A stretch of 7,211 nucleotides of DNA from a bacterium. Its GTDB lineage: Bacteria > UBA9089 > CG2-30-40-21. A program made the position numbers and the translations under genes. Where the stretch lies: the NCBI GenBank assembly GCA_018814245.1, contig JAHIZN010000253.1, forward strand, positions 1-7,211, given 5' to 3'. Under the pieces are notes generated by a model. That model was not told the origin of the DNA, searched no databases, and was given only the letters and a program-made list of their open reading frames with translations. The first letter of the stretch is position 1. The number at the start of each line of letters is the position of its first letter. Below are positions 1 through 6,353 of this stretch, piece by piece.

Positions 1-145
1 GTAACTATTCAGGCATAGGAATGATTATAGCAGGGACAAGCCCTGCAGCTACAGCTATTTGTGGGAAACTTGTAGCTGCGACCCTTGTGGTCGCCGTCTT
101 CATTCTGTATTCTGACTCCTGAATTCTGTATGCCTGAATAGTTAC
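1..145. repeat. 145-bp palindromic element with 17-bp terminal inverted repeats and internal hairpins
   Basis: Bases 1-17 (GTAACTATTCAGGCATA) are the exact reverse complement of 129-145. Inside are three further hairpins in a row: GCAGGG/CCCTGC (30-35/41-46), GCAGCTACA/TGTAGCTGC (45-53/71-79) and GCGACC/GGTCGC (78-83/89-94). This gives a cloverleaf-like fold. Loop 36-40 (ACAAG) and loop 84-88 (CTTGT) are complementary to each other. Bases 101-128 are four 7-bp units of the form NATTCTG (CATTCTG, TATTCTG, ACTCCTG, AATTCTG). The 19 bases at 109-127 recur exactly at 6284-6302. The right arm is followed by a T-run (146-152). It looks like a small non-coding dispersed repeat (MITE- or REP-like); the left boundary may extend beyond the window. 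Confidence 0.75.
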
Positions 146-267
146 TTTTTTTTACAGATTGCAACAGATTTAGTACGCGGATTGAGTAGGTAAAGCGGAT
201 GAAAAAATTCCACCTGTACGGTTGTTGCATTAAGCCACAGAAACATAACAATAGCAGTAAATACAGG

Positions 268-390
268 GAAAGATCCACAAAGGGTGTTAATCATAAGAGA
301 CTCTGACCATTGTCAGGTTTTTCTCATTTGCAATTACTCTTGTTTCGCTGCAATTATTTTCCCTAAGTTTACACCCTTTGTGGTTCTTTC
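268..390. repeat. 123-bp inverted repeat upstream of ruvA
   Basis: The 13 bases at 275-287 (CCACAAAGGGTGT) are the exact reverse complement of 371-383. Allowing two mismatches, the arms extend to 23 bases (268-290 and 368-390). The 77 bases between the arms include a small hairpin CTGAC/GTCAG (303-307/312-316) and two copies of TGCAATTA. No ORF is present. It is probably another small dispersed palindromic repeat. It does not share its arms with the other elements in the window, and no regulatory role can be shown. Confidence 0.6.
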
Positions 391-497
391 TCTGCCAAAG
401 GTGCTACCTCTTCTCGTTGCAATAGCTACTGACTAACGAGACTTGATGCAATTAGCCGCAACCGCACAGATGGAAAAAATTCGATCACCAATCCCGA

Positions 498-506
498 TGG
501 TATAAC
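498..506 (+). promoter_or_regulatory. Extended -10 promoter candidate for ruvA
   Basis: TGGTATAAC at 498-506 has the TGn extension directly before a five-of-six match to TATAAT. There is no good -35 at the matching distance, which is tolerated in extended -10 promoters. Transcription would start near 513, giving a leader of about 44 bases before the ruvA ATG. This is a pattern match only. Confidence 0.45.
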
Positions 507-556
507 TTGTGCAGTTGAGATTTACTTACACAAAGATTCGCTGACAGGAAAATCAA

Positions 557-1150
557 ATGATCGATACCCTTTCCGGCAAACTCATGAAAAAACTACCAAC
601 ATATGCCTTGATTGATGTCAATGGCGTGGGTTATGGGGTAAACATCCCGCTTTCTACTTATCACCAATTACCTCAACCTCAGGATATCGTAACATTATTT
701 ACTCATCTGGTTGTTCGGGAGGATGAAATTCTCTTGTATGGATTCTCTACTCTTGATGAGAAAAGGATACTCATTGCCCTGATTTCTGTGAGCGGGATTG
801 GTGCCAGAACAGCCTTAGCTGTGCTTTCCACACTTTCAGCAGAGGAGTTTGAACAGGCTGTTATTTGTGAGGATGTAAAGAGATTAACCGGTGTTGCTGG
901 CGTGGGAAAGAAAAGCGCCCAGAGAATAATCCTTGAACTAAAGGAAAAATTTTCTGCTCAAGTTATACCCTTGTCTTCGCCTGCCCCTCTCCATGGAGAG
1001 GATGTAAAAGAGGATGCAGTCCTTGCCCTTGTCTCATTGGGATACAAAAGGACAGCGGCACAGACGGCTGTACAAAAAGCAGCAGCTACTCTTGGAAATA
1101 CGGCAGGGATTGAAGATTTGATTAAGACAGCATTGCGAACATTAGCTTAA
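557..1150 (+). CDS. ruvA: Holliday junction branch migration protein RuvA
   Basis: RuvA binds four-way DNA junctions as a tetramer (or double tetramer) and loads the RuvB helicase for branch migration in recombinational repair; it acts on DNA in the cytoplasm. The 197-residue length is typical. The OB-fold domain I spans about 1-63 and opens with MIDTLSGKL. It carries the acidic-pin pair Glu55-Asp56 in VVREDEILLYGF, at the same numbers as in E. coli. Domain II has two helix-hairpin-helix motifs, around SVSGIG (78-82) and GVAGVGKKSAQR (112-123). A linker rich in Pro and Ser follows (136-146), then the RuvB-contacting domain III (about 150-197) with ALVSLGYKRTAA. The ATG is preceded by AGGA at 546-549, seven bases upstream. 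ruvC and ruvB are not adjacent. The stop lies one base from the stop of the convergent GspC-like gene, leaving no room for an intergenic terminator. Confidence 0.98.
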   Translation: MIDTLSGKLMKKLPTYALIDVNGVGYGVNIPLSTYHQLPQPQDIVTLFTHLVVREDEILLYGFSTLDEKRILIALISVSGIGARTALAVLSTLSAEEFEQAVICEDVKRLTGVAGVGKKSAQRIILELKEKFSAQVIPLSSPAPLHGEDVKEDAVLALVSLGYKRTAAQTAVQKAAATLGNTAGIEDLIKTALRTLA

Positions 1151-1151
1151 T

Positions 1152-1652
1152 TCAATGCGGATATTCAAGATAAAATATCTTTTCCTGTCCATTCCTTTTT
1201 AACACCAATGAATCCTTTGTAATTTTTACAACCTGAGAAAAGTCAATAGTATCTCCACATTTGATAAACACATTCTGTGTCTGATTAGATGCCCTTATTA
1301 CGGCTATTGCCCCTTGCGAGCCATGAATTACCCCTTGAAGTGAATAGGTTACCTCTGGAGGACAGGGTTGCTTTTCTTCTATGATTAAGGGGTTTTTTGT
1401 TTGTGGCAATGAATCAATCGGTGTTTGTTTAATTAGTCCAAATAACCTGCCTGAGGCCAATACATCATATCCTTCCTGCCCTTTGGTTGTAACTACTAAA
1501 GCCGCAGGTAGCTTTATTCCTGCAGTCTTCATCCCTTGTACCTTGCTTTTGGATATTTGAACAGGAGCAAGGGAAAGGATTATGCAACACAATAGCAATA
1601 AACCAATAATAATGGCTAATATTTTGTTTATTAATCTAATCTTGTTTAACAT
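1152..1652 (-). CDS. GspC/PilP-like inner-membrane protein of a type II secretion or type IV pilus system
   Basis: This is a bitopic inner-membrane protein expected to link the inner-membrane platform to the outer-membrane secretin. From the ATG at 1652 it is 166 residues: a short basic N-terminus, one membrane segment (about residues 8-29, rich in Ile and Leu), a variable linker, then a C-terminal beta-rich domain. That last domain, from about 101 (YSLQGVIHG) to the end (LVLKRNGQEKIFYLEY), resembles the HR domain of GspC and its PilP relatives. There is no lipobox, so membrane anchoring is GspC-like rather than PilP-like. No PDZ domain is present. Two cysteines (97 and 132) flank the start of the HR domain and could pair. 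It is the last gene of the unit, 49 bases after the PilO/GspM-like gene. A GTG at 1664 is an alternative start four codons earlier, but it lacks a ribosome binding site. The family call rests on topology, HR-like sequence and context. Confidence 0.75.
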   Translation of the reverse strand: MLNKIRLINKILAIIIGLLLLCCIILSLAPVQISKSKVQGMKTAGIKLPAALVVTTKGQEGYDVLASGRLFGLIKQTPIDSLPQTKNPLIIEEKQPCPPEVTYSLQGVIHGSQGAIAVIRASNQTQNVFIKCGDTIDFSQVVKITKDSLVLKRNGQEKIFYLEYPH

Positions 1653-1661
1653 ATTAATCTG

Positions 1662-1666
1662 CACCT
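1662..1666 (-). promoter_or_regulatory. Ribosome binding site that decides the start of the GspC-like gene
   Basis: On the minus strand AGGTG (1666 down to 1662) lies nine bases before the ATG at 1652-1650. The GTG of this same motif overlaps the alternative in-frame GTG start (1664-1662), which has no Shine-Dalgarno sequence in front of it. The ATG is therefore the better start. Confidence 0.55.
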
Positions 1667-1701
1667 ATGTTTAGGAAACCGGACAATTGCAATTCCTGTT
1701 C

Positions 1702-2244
1702 CTATACCTTGATATGAACAGCAGTAACCCTTATCTCAACCTCAAGCCAGCCATCGGATGCCACGAACACAGATAACTGATTTATCTGATAAAGCTTATC
1801 GTTATTTTTTAATCTATACAAAATATCTGTTAAGCCTTGTGAGGAGGTCTTTAGCTTGAGATTAACCCCTATTTGAACATATTTTGAATCCATCTCTTTT
1901 ACAGGTAATACCTCTATCCTGATTATTGAATTTCCGTTAGCACCAATGATTCTCTGAACATCCTCAAGCAGGCAGGTTGTGGATAACGAAGGGGTTTTAT
2001 TTTGGTAGCACCTGAGTTCAACTTGAGATAGCGTCTTCTGAATTCTTTGCCATTGCTGGGTGTAAAATTCTGCATTTTGCAGACAATCCTTGTAGTTTTC
2101 CAGCTTGGCAGTAGCCTGCTTAATTTCACGGTTTATTCCAGCATATTGATCCATCTCATACTTCCACAACATAAGCATAAGAAAAATTATCAGGATAATC
2201 CCGGATGCCTTAAGTATTGTTTTGTTTTGAATAATCTCTTTCAT
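1702..2244 (-). CDS. PilO/GspM-like inner-membrane platform protein
   Basis: A 180-residue bitopic protein. A short cytoplasmic N-terminus is followed by one membrane segment (about 13-27), then a charged helical stretch likely to form a coiled coil (about 30-78). The C-terminal periplasmic domain (about 90-180) has alternating beta and helix character that fits the ferredoxin-like fold of PilO and GspM. These proteins pair with PilN or the periplasmic half of GspL to form the alignment platform of type IV pili or type II secretion systems. Sequence conservation is always low in this family, so the call rests on size, topology and position between the PilM-PilN fusion and the GspC/PilP-like gene. 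The ATG has AGGA (2255-2252) seven bases upstream. The 160-base gap before it is filled by a palindromic repeat, unusual inside an operon of interacting subunits. Confidence 0.75.
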   Translation of the reverse strand: MKEIIQNKTILKASGIILIIFLMLMLWKYEMDQYAGINREIKQATAKLENYKDCLQNAEFYTQQWQRIQKTLSQVELRCYQNKTPSLSTTCLLEDVQRIIGANGNSIIRIEVLPVKEMDSKYVQIGVNLKLKTSSQGLTDILYRLKNNDKLYQINQLSVFVASDGWLEVEIRVTAVHIKV

Positions 2245-2257
2245 CTGATAATCCTTT

Positions 2258-2408
2258 GTAAGCGTTCAGCTATCAGCAGTCAGCTTTCAACTGCATAATC
2301 TCGAATCGTGAATCTGTTTTATTTCTGCAGATTCGCAATTCGCGATTCGAGATTCGCAATTCAACAAGCTTTCTGATGACTGTTGGTAGCTGACTGCTGT
2401 CTGCTTAC
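2258..2408. repeat. Palindromic heptamer-iterated repeat between the PilM-PilN fusion and PilO-like genes
   Basis: Nested inverted repeats fill the gap: GTAAGC/GCTTAC (2258-2263/2403-2408), CAGCAGTCAGCT and its complement (2274-2285/2388-2399), and AATCTCGAATCG with its complement (2297-2308/2343-2354). Reading 2258-2404 in steps of seven gives 21 whole units, with runs such as TTCAGCT, ATCAGCA, GTCAGCT, TTCAACT on the left. On the right the run is CAGATTC, GCAATTC, GCGATTC, GAGATTC, GCAATTC. The stop codon of the upstream gene (2407-2405) lies inside the outer arm. In mRNA this would form a long imperfect stem between two cistrons and might affect RNA stability or relative expression. No ORF is present. 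Confidence 0.8.
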
Positions 2409-3718
2409 CTTCTCACCAACATCCTGATCTCAAACCGTTCCATGTTCATTTCCTTAGTAATGCCTCCCACAAGCTCTACCTGTTCAAATGCAGAAGATTT
2501 TTCAATAGCCCTAAGAAGGGGAGTAACTGATGAAGCAGCACCTTTGCCAGATGTACAGCCTGTAATCCGACATTTTCTTCCCTGAATGTTCACACCTTCC
2601 AGCCGTGTCTCTGTGGGAACGATCATAGCCAATTCATTAAGTATATTCAGATAGCATGGGGTATCCAGAATCACCTTGTTTAATTTTCCCACGCATCTTG
2701 TAAGTCGTTCAAAGGATGCTTTATTATCTATGACGCTTTCAACCCGGGGCCCGATTCTATTAATCTCAAGCCTTGTGAGTTGTAATGTACTCTCCATTCT
2801 TCTTATAACTGTCAGGAATAGCAGATTTATGCAGAATACCATCAGAAGCAGGAGAAGGGTGCCAGTCTTGAGTTGCTTGTTCAATGCCTTTTTCGACTGC
2901 ATGTCCCTTTCAGGATACAGGTTTATCTTTAAGCCTGATTTGGATAGCTTGCTTAAGGCAAGTGCAACCGGCACAGGGGATGGATATTTAATCTGTGGTA
3001 ATATTTTCACAGAATCTGGCAAAACGAATTCCTCTACCCTGATACCCGAAATAATTTCTGGCTGCTTTGAAACATCACCAGCAAGAATTATCTTTTTTAC
3101 CTGATGATTCTCAATAACTCTGCTTATTTCGCTTTCTACCTCTTGTCCCTGGATTGTTTGGACAAGGCTCAAAAAACCATCCCTGACCACAAGTACTTCA
3201 TGACAGCTTTCTTCCATGCAGCACAACATCCAGTCCTTTTCCTCCTCCTGCGAAAGACAAAGGCTGAGTATCGCAAGGGATGAGACAGATACAGAAATGT
3301 CATAGGCATTAATTCCTTTGATTGGCTCAAGATAAGATTCAAGCACCGTTTTAGAAACCGCAACAAGAAGAATCCTTGTTTTTTCTGCCTGTCTTAGAAT
3401 ACAAAAATCATAAACCACATCCTGAATAGGATAGGGAATATGTTCCTCAGCCTCATACTCCAATGCCTTTTTCAGGTCAGCATCCTTTAAGGAAGGCATC
3501 TCAATTATTTTCATAAATACATATCGTCTTGGAATGGAAATAATCAGGTTTCGGGATGAAGAAAGCCGGGGGCTTACTGTGGAAAGAATATGCTGACTTG
3601 TCTCTCCAGCAGGGATAACCTCTTCCATAACTACCTCTGCCACTGACGAGTACCAGCCTTTCTGTAATATGGCGATCCTTATTGCTTTCTTACCTATATC
3701 TATGCCTGTAATCTTCAT
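2405..3718 (-). CDS. pilM: PilM-PilN fusion protein (GspL-like assembly platform protein)
   Basis: A 437-residue protein joining a cytoplasmic actin-like PilM domain to a membrane-anchored PilN-like domain, the same overall plan as GspL. Residues 1-260 match PilM: GIDIGKKAIRIA at the N-terminus, then SIPRRYVFMKIIEMPSLKD (61-79), the EYEAEEHIPYPI block (87-98), LLVAVSK (117-123) and VKKIILAGD (207-215). KINLYPE (264-270) corresponds to the short N-terminal INLLP-type peptide with which free PilN docks on PilM. One membrane segment follows (about 285-304), then a periplasmic coiled coil and a ferredoxin-like domain (about 306-437). The second glycine-rich nucleotide motif usual in PilM (DIG type) reads CCMEES here (166-171), and the GG of the last motif is GD, so ATP binding may be weakened. 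AGGAGA (3732-3727) lies eight bases before the ATG. It should contact the assembly ATPase and the PilO/GspM-like protein encoded next. Confidence 0.88.
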   Translation of the reverse strand: MKITGIDIGKKAIRIAILQKGWYSSVAEVVMEEVIPAGETSQHILSTVSPRLSSSRNLIISIPRRYVFMKIIEMPSLKDADLKKALEYEAEEHIPYPIQDVVYDFCILRQAEKTRILLVAVSKTVLESYLEPIKGINAYDISVSVSSLAILSLCLSQEEEKDWMLCCMEESCHEVLVVRDGFLSLVQTIQGQEVESEISRVIENHQVKKIILAGDVSKQPEIISGIRVEEFVLPDSVKILPQIKYPSPVPVALALSKLSKSGLKINLYPERDMQSKKALNKQLKTGTLLLLLMVFCINLLFLTVIRRMESTLQLTRLEINRIGPRVESVIDNKASFERLTRCVGKLNKVILDTPCYLNILNELAMIVPTETRLEGVNIQGRKCRITGCTSGKGAASSVTPLLRAIEKSSAFEQVELVGGITKEMNMERFEIRMLVRR

Positions 3719-3739
3719 GGGTTATATCTCCTGCTGACT

Positions 3740-3784
3740 GGTCTGAATAGTCAGACTGGTCAGACTATTCAGACTAATTAGACA
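3740..3784. repeat. 9-bp iterated palindrome at the junction of the DUF2723 and PilM-PilN genes
   Basis: Units AGTCAGACT (3749-3757), GGTCAGACT (3758-3766) and ATTCAGACT (3767-3775) are consecutive 9-mers, followed by the diverged AATTAGACA (3776-3784). The complementary-sense unit GGTCTGAAT lies at 3740-3748. The array folds into a hairpin with perfect 12-bp arms: GTCTGAATAGTC (3741-3752) and GACTATTCAGAC (3763-3774). The TAG stop of the upstream gene (3776-3774) overlaps the repeat, and the ribosome binding site of the next gene starts eight bases beyond the hairpin. There is no T-run, so termination is unlikely; an effect on mRNA stability or translation coupling is possible. Confidence 0.75.
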
Positions 3785-6128
3785 TCGCAGCACGGGCAGG
3801 CAGATAATTGGGATTAAGGCTTAATGCCTTTTGATAGGAGACTGTGGCATTATCCTTATCCCCTGCGTGGCTGTAGGCTATCCCCATGTTATAATAGGCA
3901 TCCGGGCTGCCCGGGCTTAATTCCACTGCCTTTTGAAATGCCTTAACTGCTTCAAGTGGTTTATGAGCCTCAAGACAGGCACTCCCGAGTGTGGCATAGA
4001 GGAAATCCTTGTCTGGATCTAATTTAATTGCTTTTTTGTAGCCTTCAATCGCTTGCCCAAGATTTTTCTGCTTGTGAAAAACCATTCCCATGCCATAATC
4101 TGCTCTGGCATCATCAGGCGCGATGGATTTTATTTTCTTAAACTGTTTCATTGCATCCTTATATTTGGCTGTATCCTTGTATGTCAACCCCAGCTGATAG
4201 TATGCGGTAATATATTCAGGCGAGGCATTAAGAGCTTTCTTAAACTCGCTGATTGCTTCTGGATACGCCTGATTGTCCTGAAAAAACTTGCCCAGATTGT
4301 TGTAAGAAATACCATAATTGGATACATTTGATGCCACCCTTTCCGGCTTGTAGATGTTCTTATCAAGGATATAGCGATAAACAAAGCGAAGATTTGGATC
4401 AATTAATTTAACTTGTTCATTAATCAGAGTTTCTTTGGGAAGTATTCGATGACAGATATTAGCCGGCACCAAGGCATATCGTTCCTCTACCTTTGGGTCA
4501 AAGGGCAGATAACTTGCCAGATTGGGGTTATTATCTACAATATTAGCCAGCCTTTCATAGATATAGCCTTCAGCCTCCGGAGAAAGGCGGGTAGCCTTGC
4601 TTTGCGGGGTAAAGGTAAAATTAAGGCTTGGGTATCGTTCTTTTAACTGAGAGGCATACCAATCAAGATACAGGGAGTATTGGTCAACCATATAAACATC
4701 ATTTCGCATCCCCTCTACATTATATAAATACCAGAGTGGAAAGGAAAAGGTATCACCCTTGACAAACAGAACGGCTTTGTCCTGAAGCGGCATAAGGATG
4801 TTGCGGGCATAATCATATGAATAAAAGCTCTTGTGATTATTAGCATAATAGAGATTATGGGAAAAGGTAATCACGGGTAAAAGCAAAAAGGCTAAAGGAA
4901 TCATGGCAGCCCTTGGAAATCGCTTCATAATTAGTTGATTAATAGGTATGATGCTTAATCCAATCCAAACGGAGAAGACCATGTATGCCGGGATATAATA
5001 ATCCTCAATATTGTGTATCCCATACCTGACAGAATGAGTAAAGTCTATGACTACAATCAAACCGGATAAGAGTAGAAATTTCCAGCAATTACGAAACAAC
5101 CATATTGCCCCAATGAGTCCAAATCCCACCAGATATGGGGTAAACTGCATCACAAAAAAGCAAGGATGTTTAACAAATAATCGGTTAAGGAGTTCACTGG
5201 CTGATGAAGAAAAATAATAACCATATTCCTTAACCATCACATGATTGATAAACCGTTCCCATGTATCAGGAGCACCCCAATTAATCACCGGATGAGCCGA
5301 CGCCCGAATAGGTATATACAGATACAAAAGGAGTGGCAGCCCCAAAAGTATCCCTGCCCTCAGGAGTACATGGGCATTAAGAAATGTTTGCCTCTTGTGC
5401 CAGCCAATTATCAGGATAAAACACATCCCTGATACTGCCAGAAAAATGGTCTGGAGATGGTGTGTAAAAGAAAACCCAAGTAAGCCGAAAAACAAGTACA
5501 AATACGGCTGATGGGAAATATTTTGAGCCATTTTCTCCCACCATTTAATCAGAACAAGGATAAGCAAGGCAGCAAACAAGGCGTTGAGGGTATATTTTTC
5601 CGCAATAACAGCCTGCTGCCAGAAGGTGGTGGCAAACAGGAGCATACCGGCTGCCACTATACCCGGGAGGACAGAAAGGGTAAATGCAAAGGCAGTAGGG
5701 GCAGACCTATGTGTCTGCCCTTTTTCATCCTTTTTTGCACCCTGTATGGCTATATTCAGGAAGGGAAGGGAAATCTTCAGGGTTATAAAATAAACTAGCA
5801 TGACAGCAACAGAAGCAGAAAGGGCAGAAAAAATATTCATCCTGAAAGCAATATTGGCAAAGGGAAGAATAGTCATGAGAAACTTGCCCGTCAGGCAATA
5901 AAGTGGATAGCCCGGTGGATGGCATATCCCTAGGACATGAGCTGCGGAAACCAACTCGCCACTGTCATGAAGCTCAATGCTTGGGGTAAGTGTCCTTAAA
6001 TAGACAAAGAATGCAGACAGAAATACCAATATGCCAACCATACCCATCCATGGGCTGAGTGAGGACGGCACAAATTCGGGTATTTTCTTGATGGATTTAT
6101 TAACAGGTGTTGTTTTCTTTTTTGCCAT
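3774..6128 (-). CDS. DUF2723 multi-pass membrane protein (GT-C-like) with C-terminal TPR repeats
   Basis: A 784-residue inner-membrane protein. After a basic N-terminus comes a first membrane helix (about 28-46), then the conserved DUF2723 signature with His54-Asp55-Ser56-Gly57-Glu58 and HPPGYPLY (70-77). Several more membrane helices follow, up to about 422. Two more blocks typical of the family are visible: NWGAPDTWERF (283-293) and NIEDYYIPAY (373-382). A soluble, probably periplasmic region (about 425-605) leads into five TPR units (about 609-776), then a short tail. The layout, with an acidic residue in the first large loop after helix one, resembles GT-C glycosyltransferases that use polyprenyl-linked sugars, and the family is related to protein O-mannosyltransferases. 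Substrate and activity are not shown by the sequence. It is the first gene of the unit; AGGA (6141-6138) precedes the ATG by nine bases. The TPRs could dock a partner protein, perhaps the secretion platform encoded downstream. Confidence 0.85.
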   Translation of the reverse strand: MAKKKTTPVNKSIKKIPEFVPSSLSPWMGMVGILVFLSAFFVYLRTLTPSIELHDSGELVSAAHVLGICHPPGYPLYCLTGKFLMTILPFANIAFRMNIFSALSASVAVMLVYFITLKISLPFLNIAIQGAKKDEKGQTHRSAPTAFAFTLSVLPGIVAAGMLLFATTFWQQAVIAEKYTLNALFAALLILVLIKWWEKMAQNISHQPYLYLFFGLLGFSFTHHLQTIFLAVSGMCFILIIGWHKRQTFLNAHVLLRAGILLGLPLLLYLYIPIRASAHPVINWGAPDTWERFINHVMVKEYGYYFSSSASELLNRLFVKHPCFFVMQFTPYLVGFGLIGAIWLFRNCWKFLLLSGLIVVIDFTHSVRYGIHNIEDYYIPAYMVFSVWIGLSIIPINQLIMKRFPRAAMIPLAFLLLPVITFSHNLYYANNHKSFYSYDYARNILMPLQDKAVLFVKGDTFSFPLWYLYNVEGMRNDVYMVDQYSLYLDWYASQLKERYPSLNFTFTPQSKATRLSPEAEGYIYERLANIVDNNPNLASYLPFDPKVEERYALVPANICHRILPKETLINEQVKLIDPNLRFVYRYILDKNIYKPERVASNVSNYGISYNNLGKFFQDNQAYPEAISEFKKALNASPEYITAYYQLGLTYKDTAKYKDAMKQFKKIKSIAPDDARADYGMGMVFHKQKNLGQAIEGYKKAIKLDPDKDFLYATLGSACLEAHKPLEAVKAFQKAVELSPGSPDAYYNMGIAYSHAGDKDNATVSYQKALSLNPNYLPARAAMSN

Positions 6129-6190
6129 TATTGGTTATCCTGAATTGTAGCATTGATGTCCAAATTCAGAGTTTTCACACAGTCTGTCGT

Positions 6191-6219
6191 ATTATACTCA
6201 AGCAGATGTAAATTGCGAA
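6191..6219 (-). promoter_or_regulatory. Promoter candidate for the DUF2723-pil/gsp unit
   Basis: On the minus strand TTCGCA (6219-6214) and a perfect TATAAT (6196-6191) are 17 bases apart. Transcription would begin near 6184, leaving a leader of about 56 bases before the ATG at 6128. No other gene on this strand lies between the promoter and the start codon. The heptamer palindrome at 6234-6303 sits 14 bases upstream of the -35. Confidence 0.55.
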
Positions 6220-6233
6220 AGCGTAAAAATGAC

Positions 6234-6303
6234 AGAATTCAGAATTCAGAATGCAGAAATACAAGATAGATGCAAGTTCTTTCATTCTGACTCCTGAATT
6301 CTA
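6234..6303. repeat. 70-bp heptamer-iterated palindrome
   Basis: The ten consecutive 7-bp units start with AGAATTC, AGAATTC, AGAATGC, AGAAATA and end with CATTCTG, ACTCCTG, AATTCTA. The arms 6234-6253 and 6283-6302 are complementary at 18 of 20 positions, with a 29-base loop, and the 7-bp phase is kept through the loop. The 19 bases at 6284-6302 are identical to 109-127 in the element at the start of the window, so this is a dispersed repeat family. It lies between the promoter of the DUF2723 unit and the Rpn-family remnant. Confidence 0.8.
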
Positions 6304-6353
6304 TTTAATTTGTTGCAAACCTGATTTGTTTGGGTATAATCATACCATTGGGA

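Larger units (their letters stand above)
1..556. other. Gene-poor region upstream of ruvA
   Basis: No convincing coding sequence is visible in these 556 bases. They contain a palindromic element (1-145), a run of T residues (146-152), a second inverted repeat (268-390), and a small hairpin with 7-bp arms TCTCGTT (412-418) and AACGAGA (435-441). The ruvA promoter lies near 498-506. The octamer TGCAATTA occurs three times (329-336, 349-356, 447-454). An 89-codon minus-strand frame (278 down to 9) runs straight through the palindrome and is judged spurious. ruvC, a common neighbour of ruvA, is absent here. Confidence 0.6.

Noticed and set aside
146..152. The palindrome 1-145 plus T-run as an intrinsic terminator.
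   Set aside because: The arms are 111 bases apart and A/T-rich, and no upstream gene is visible in the window; it could act this way but cannot be supported.
9..278. An 89-codon minus-strand ORF upstream of ruvA.
   Set aside because: It runs through the palindromic element and the heptamer block, its composition is odd (Cys-rich tail), and it has no recognisable domain. It is most simply a chance frame across repeat DNA.
1160..1183. A possible terminator for ruvA: arms GATATT/AATATC followed by TTTT.
   Set aside because: The stem is only six A/T-rich pairs with an eight-base loop, and it lies within the coding sequence of the convergent gene; too weak to call.
2676..3104. A 142-codon plus-strand ORF.
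   Set aside because: It lies wholly inside the well-supported PilM-PilN gene on the other strand and shows no family features.
5511..5798. Plus-strand ORFs of 95 and 69 codons.
   Set aside because: They are antisense shadows of the conserved DUF2723 gene.
6313..6340. A plus-strand promoter-like pair TTGCAA and TATAAT with 16 bases between.
   Set aside because: No plus-strand gene follows; it would read antisense into the Rpn remnant. It may be a chance match in A/T-rich DNA.
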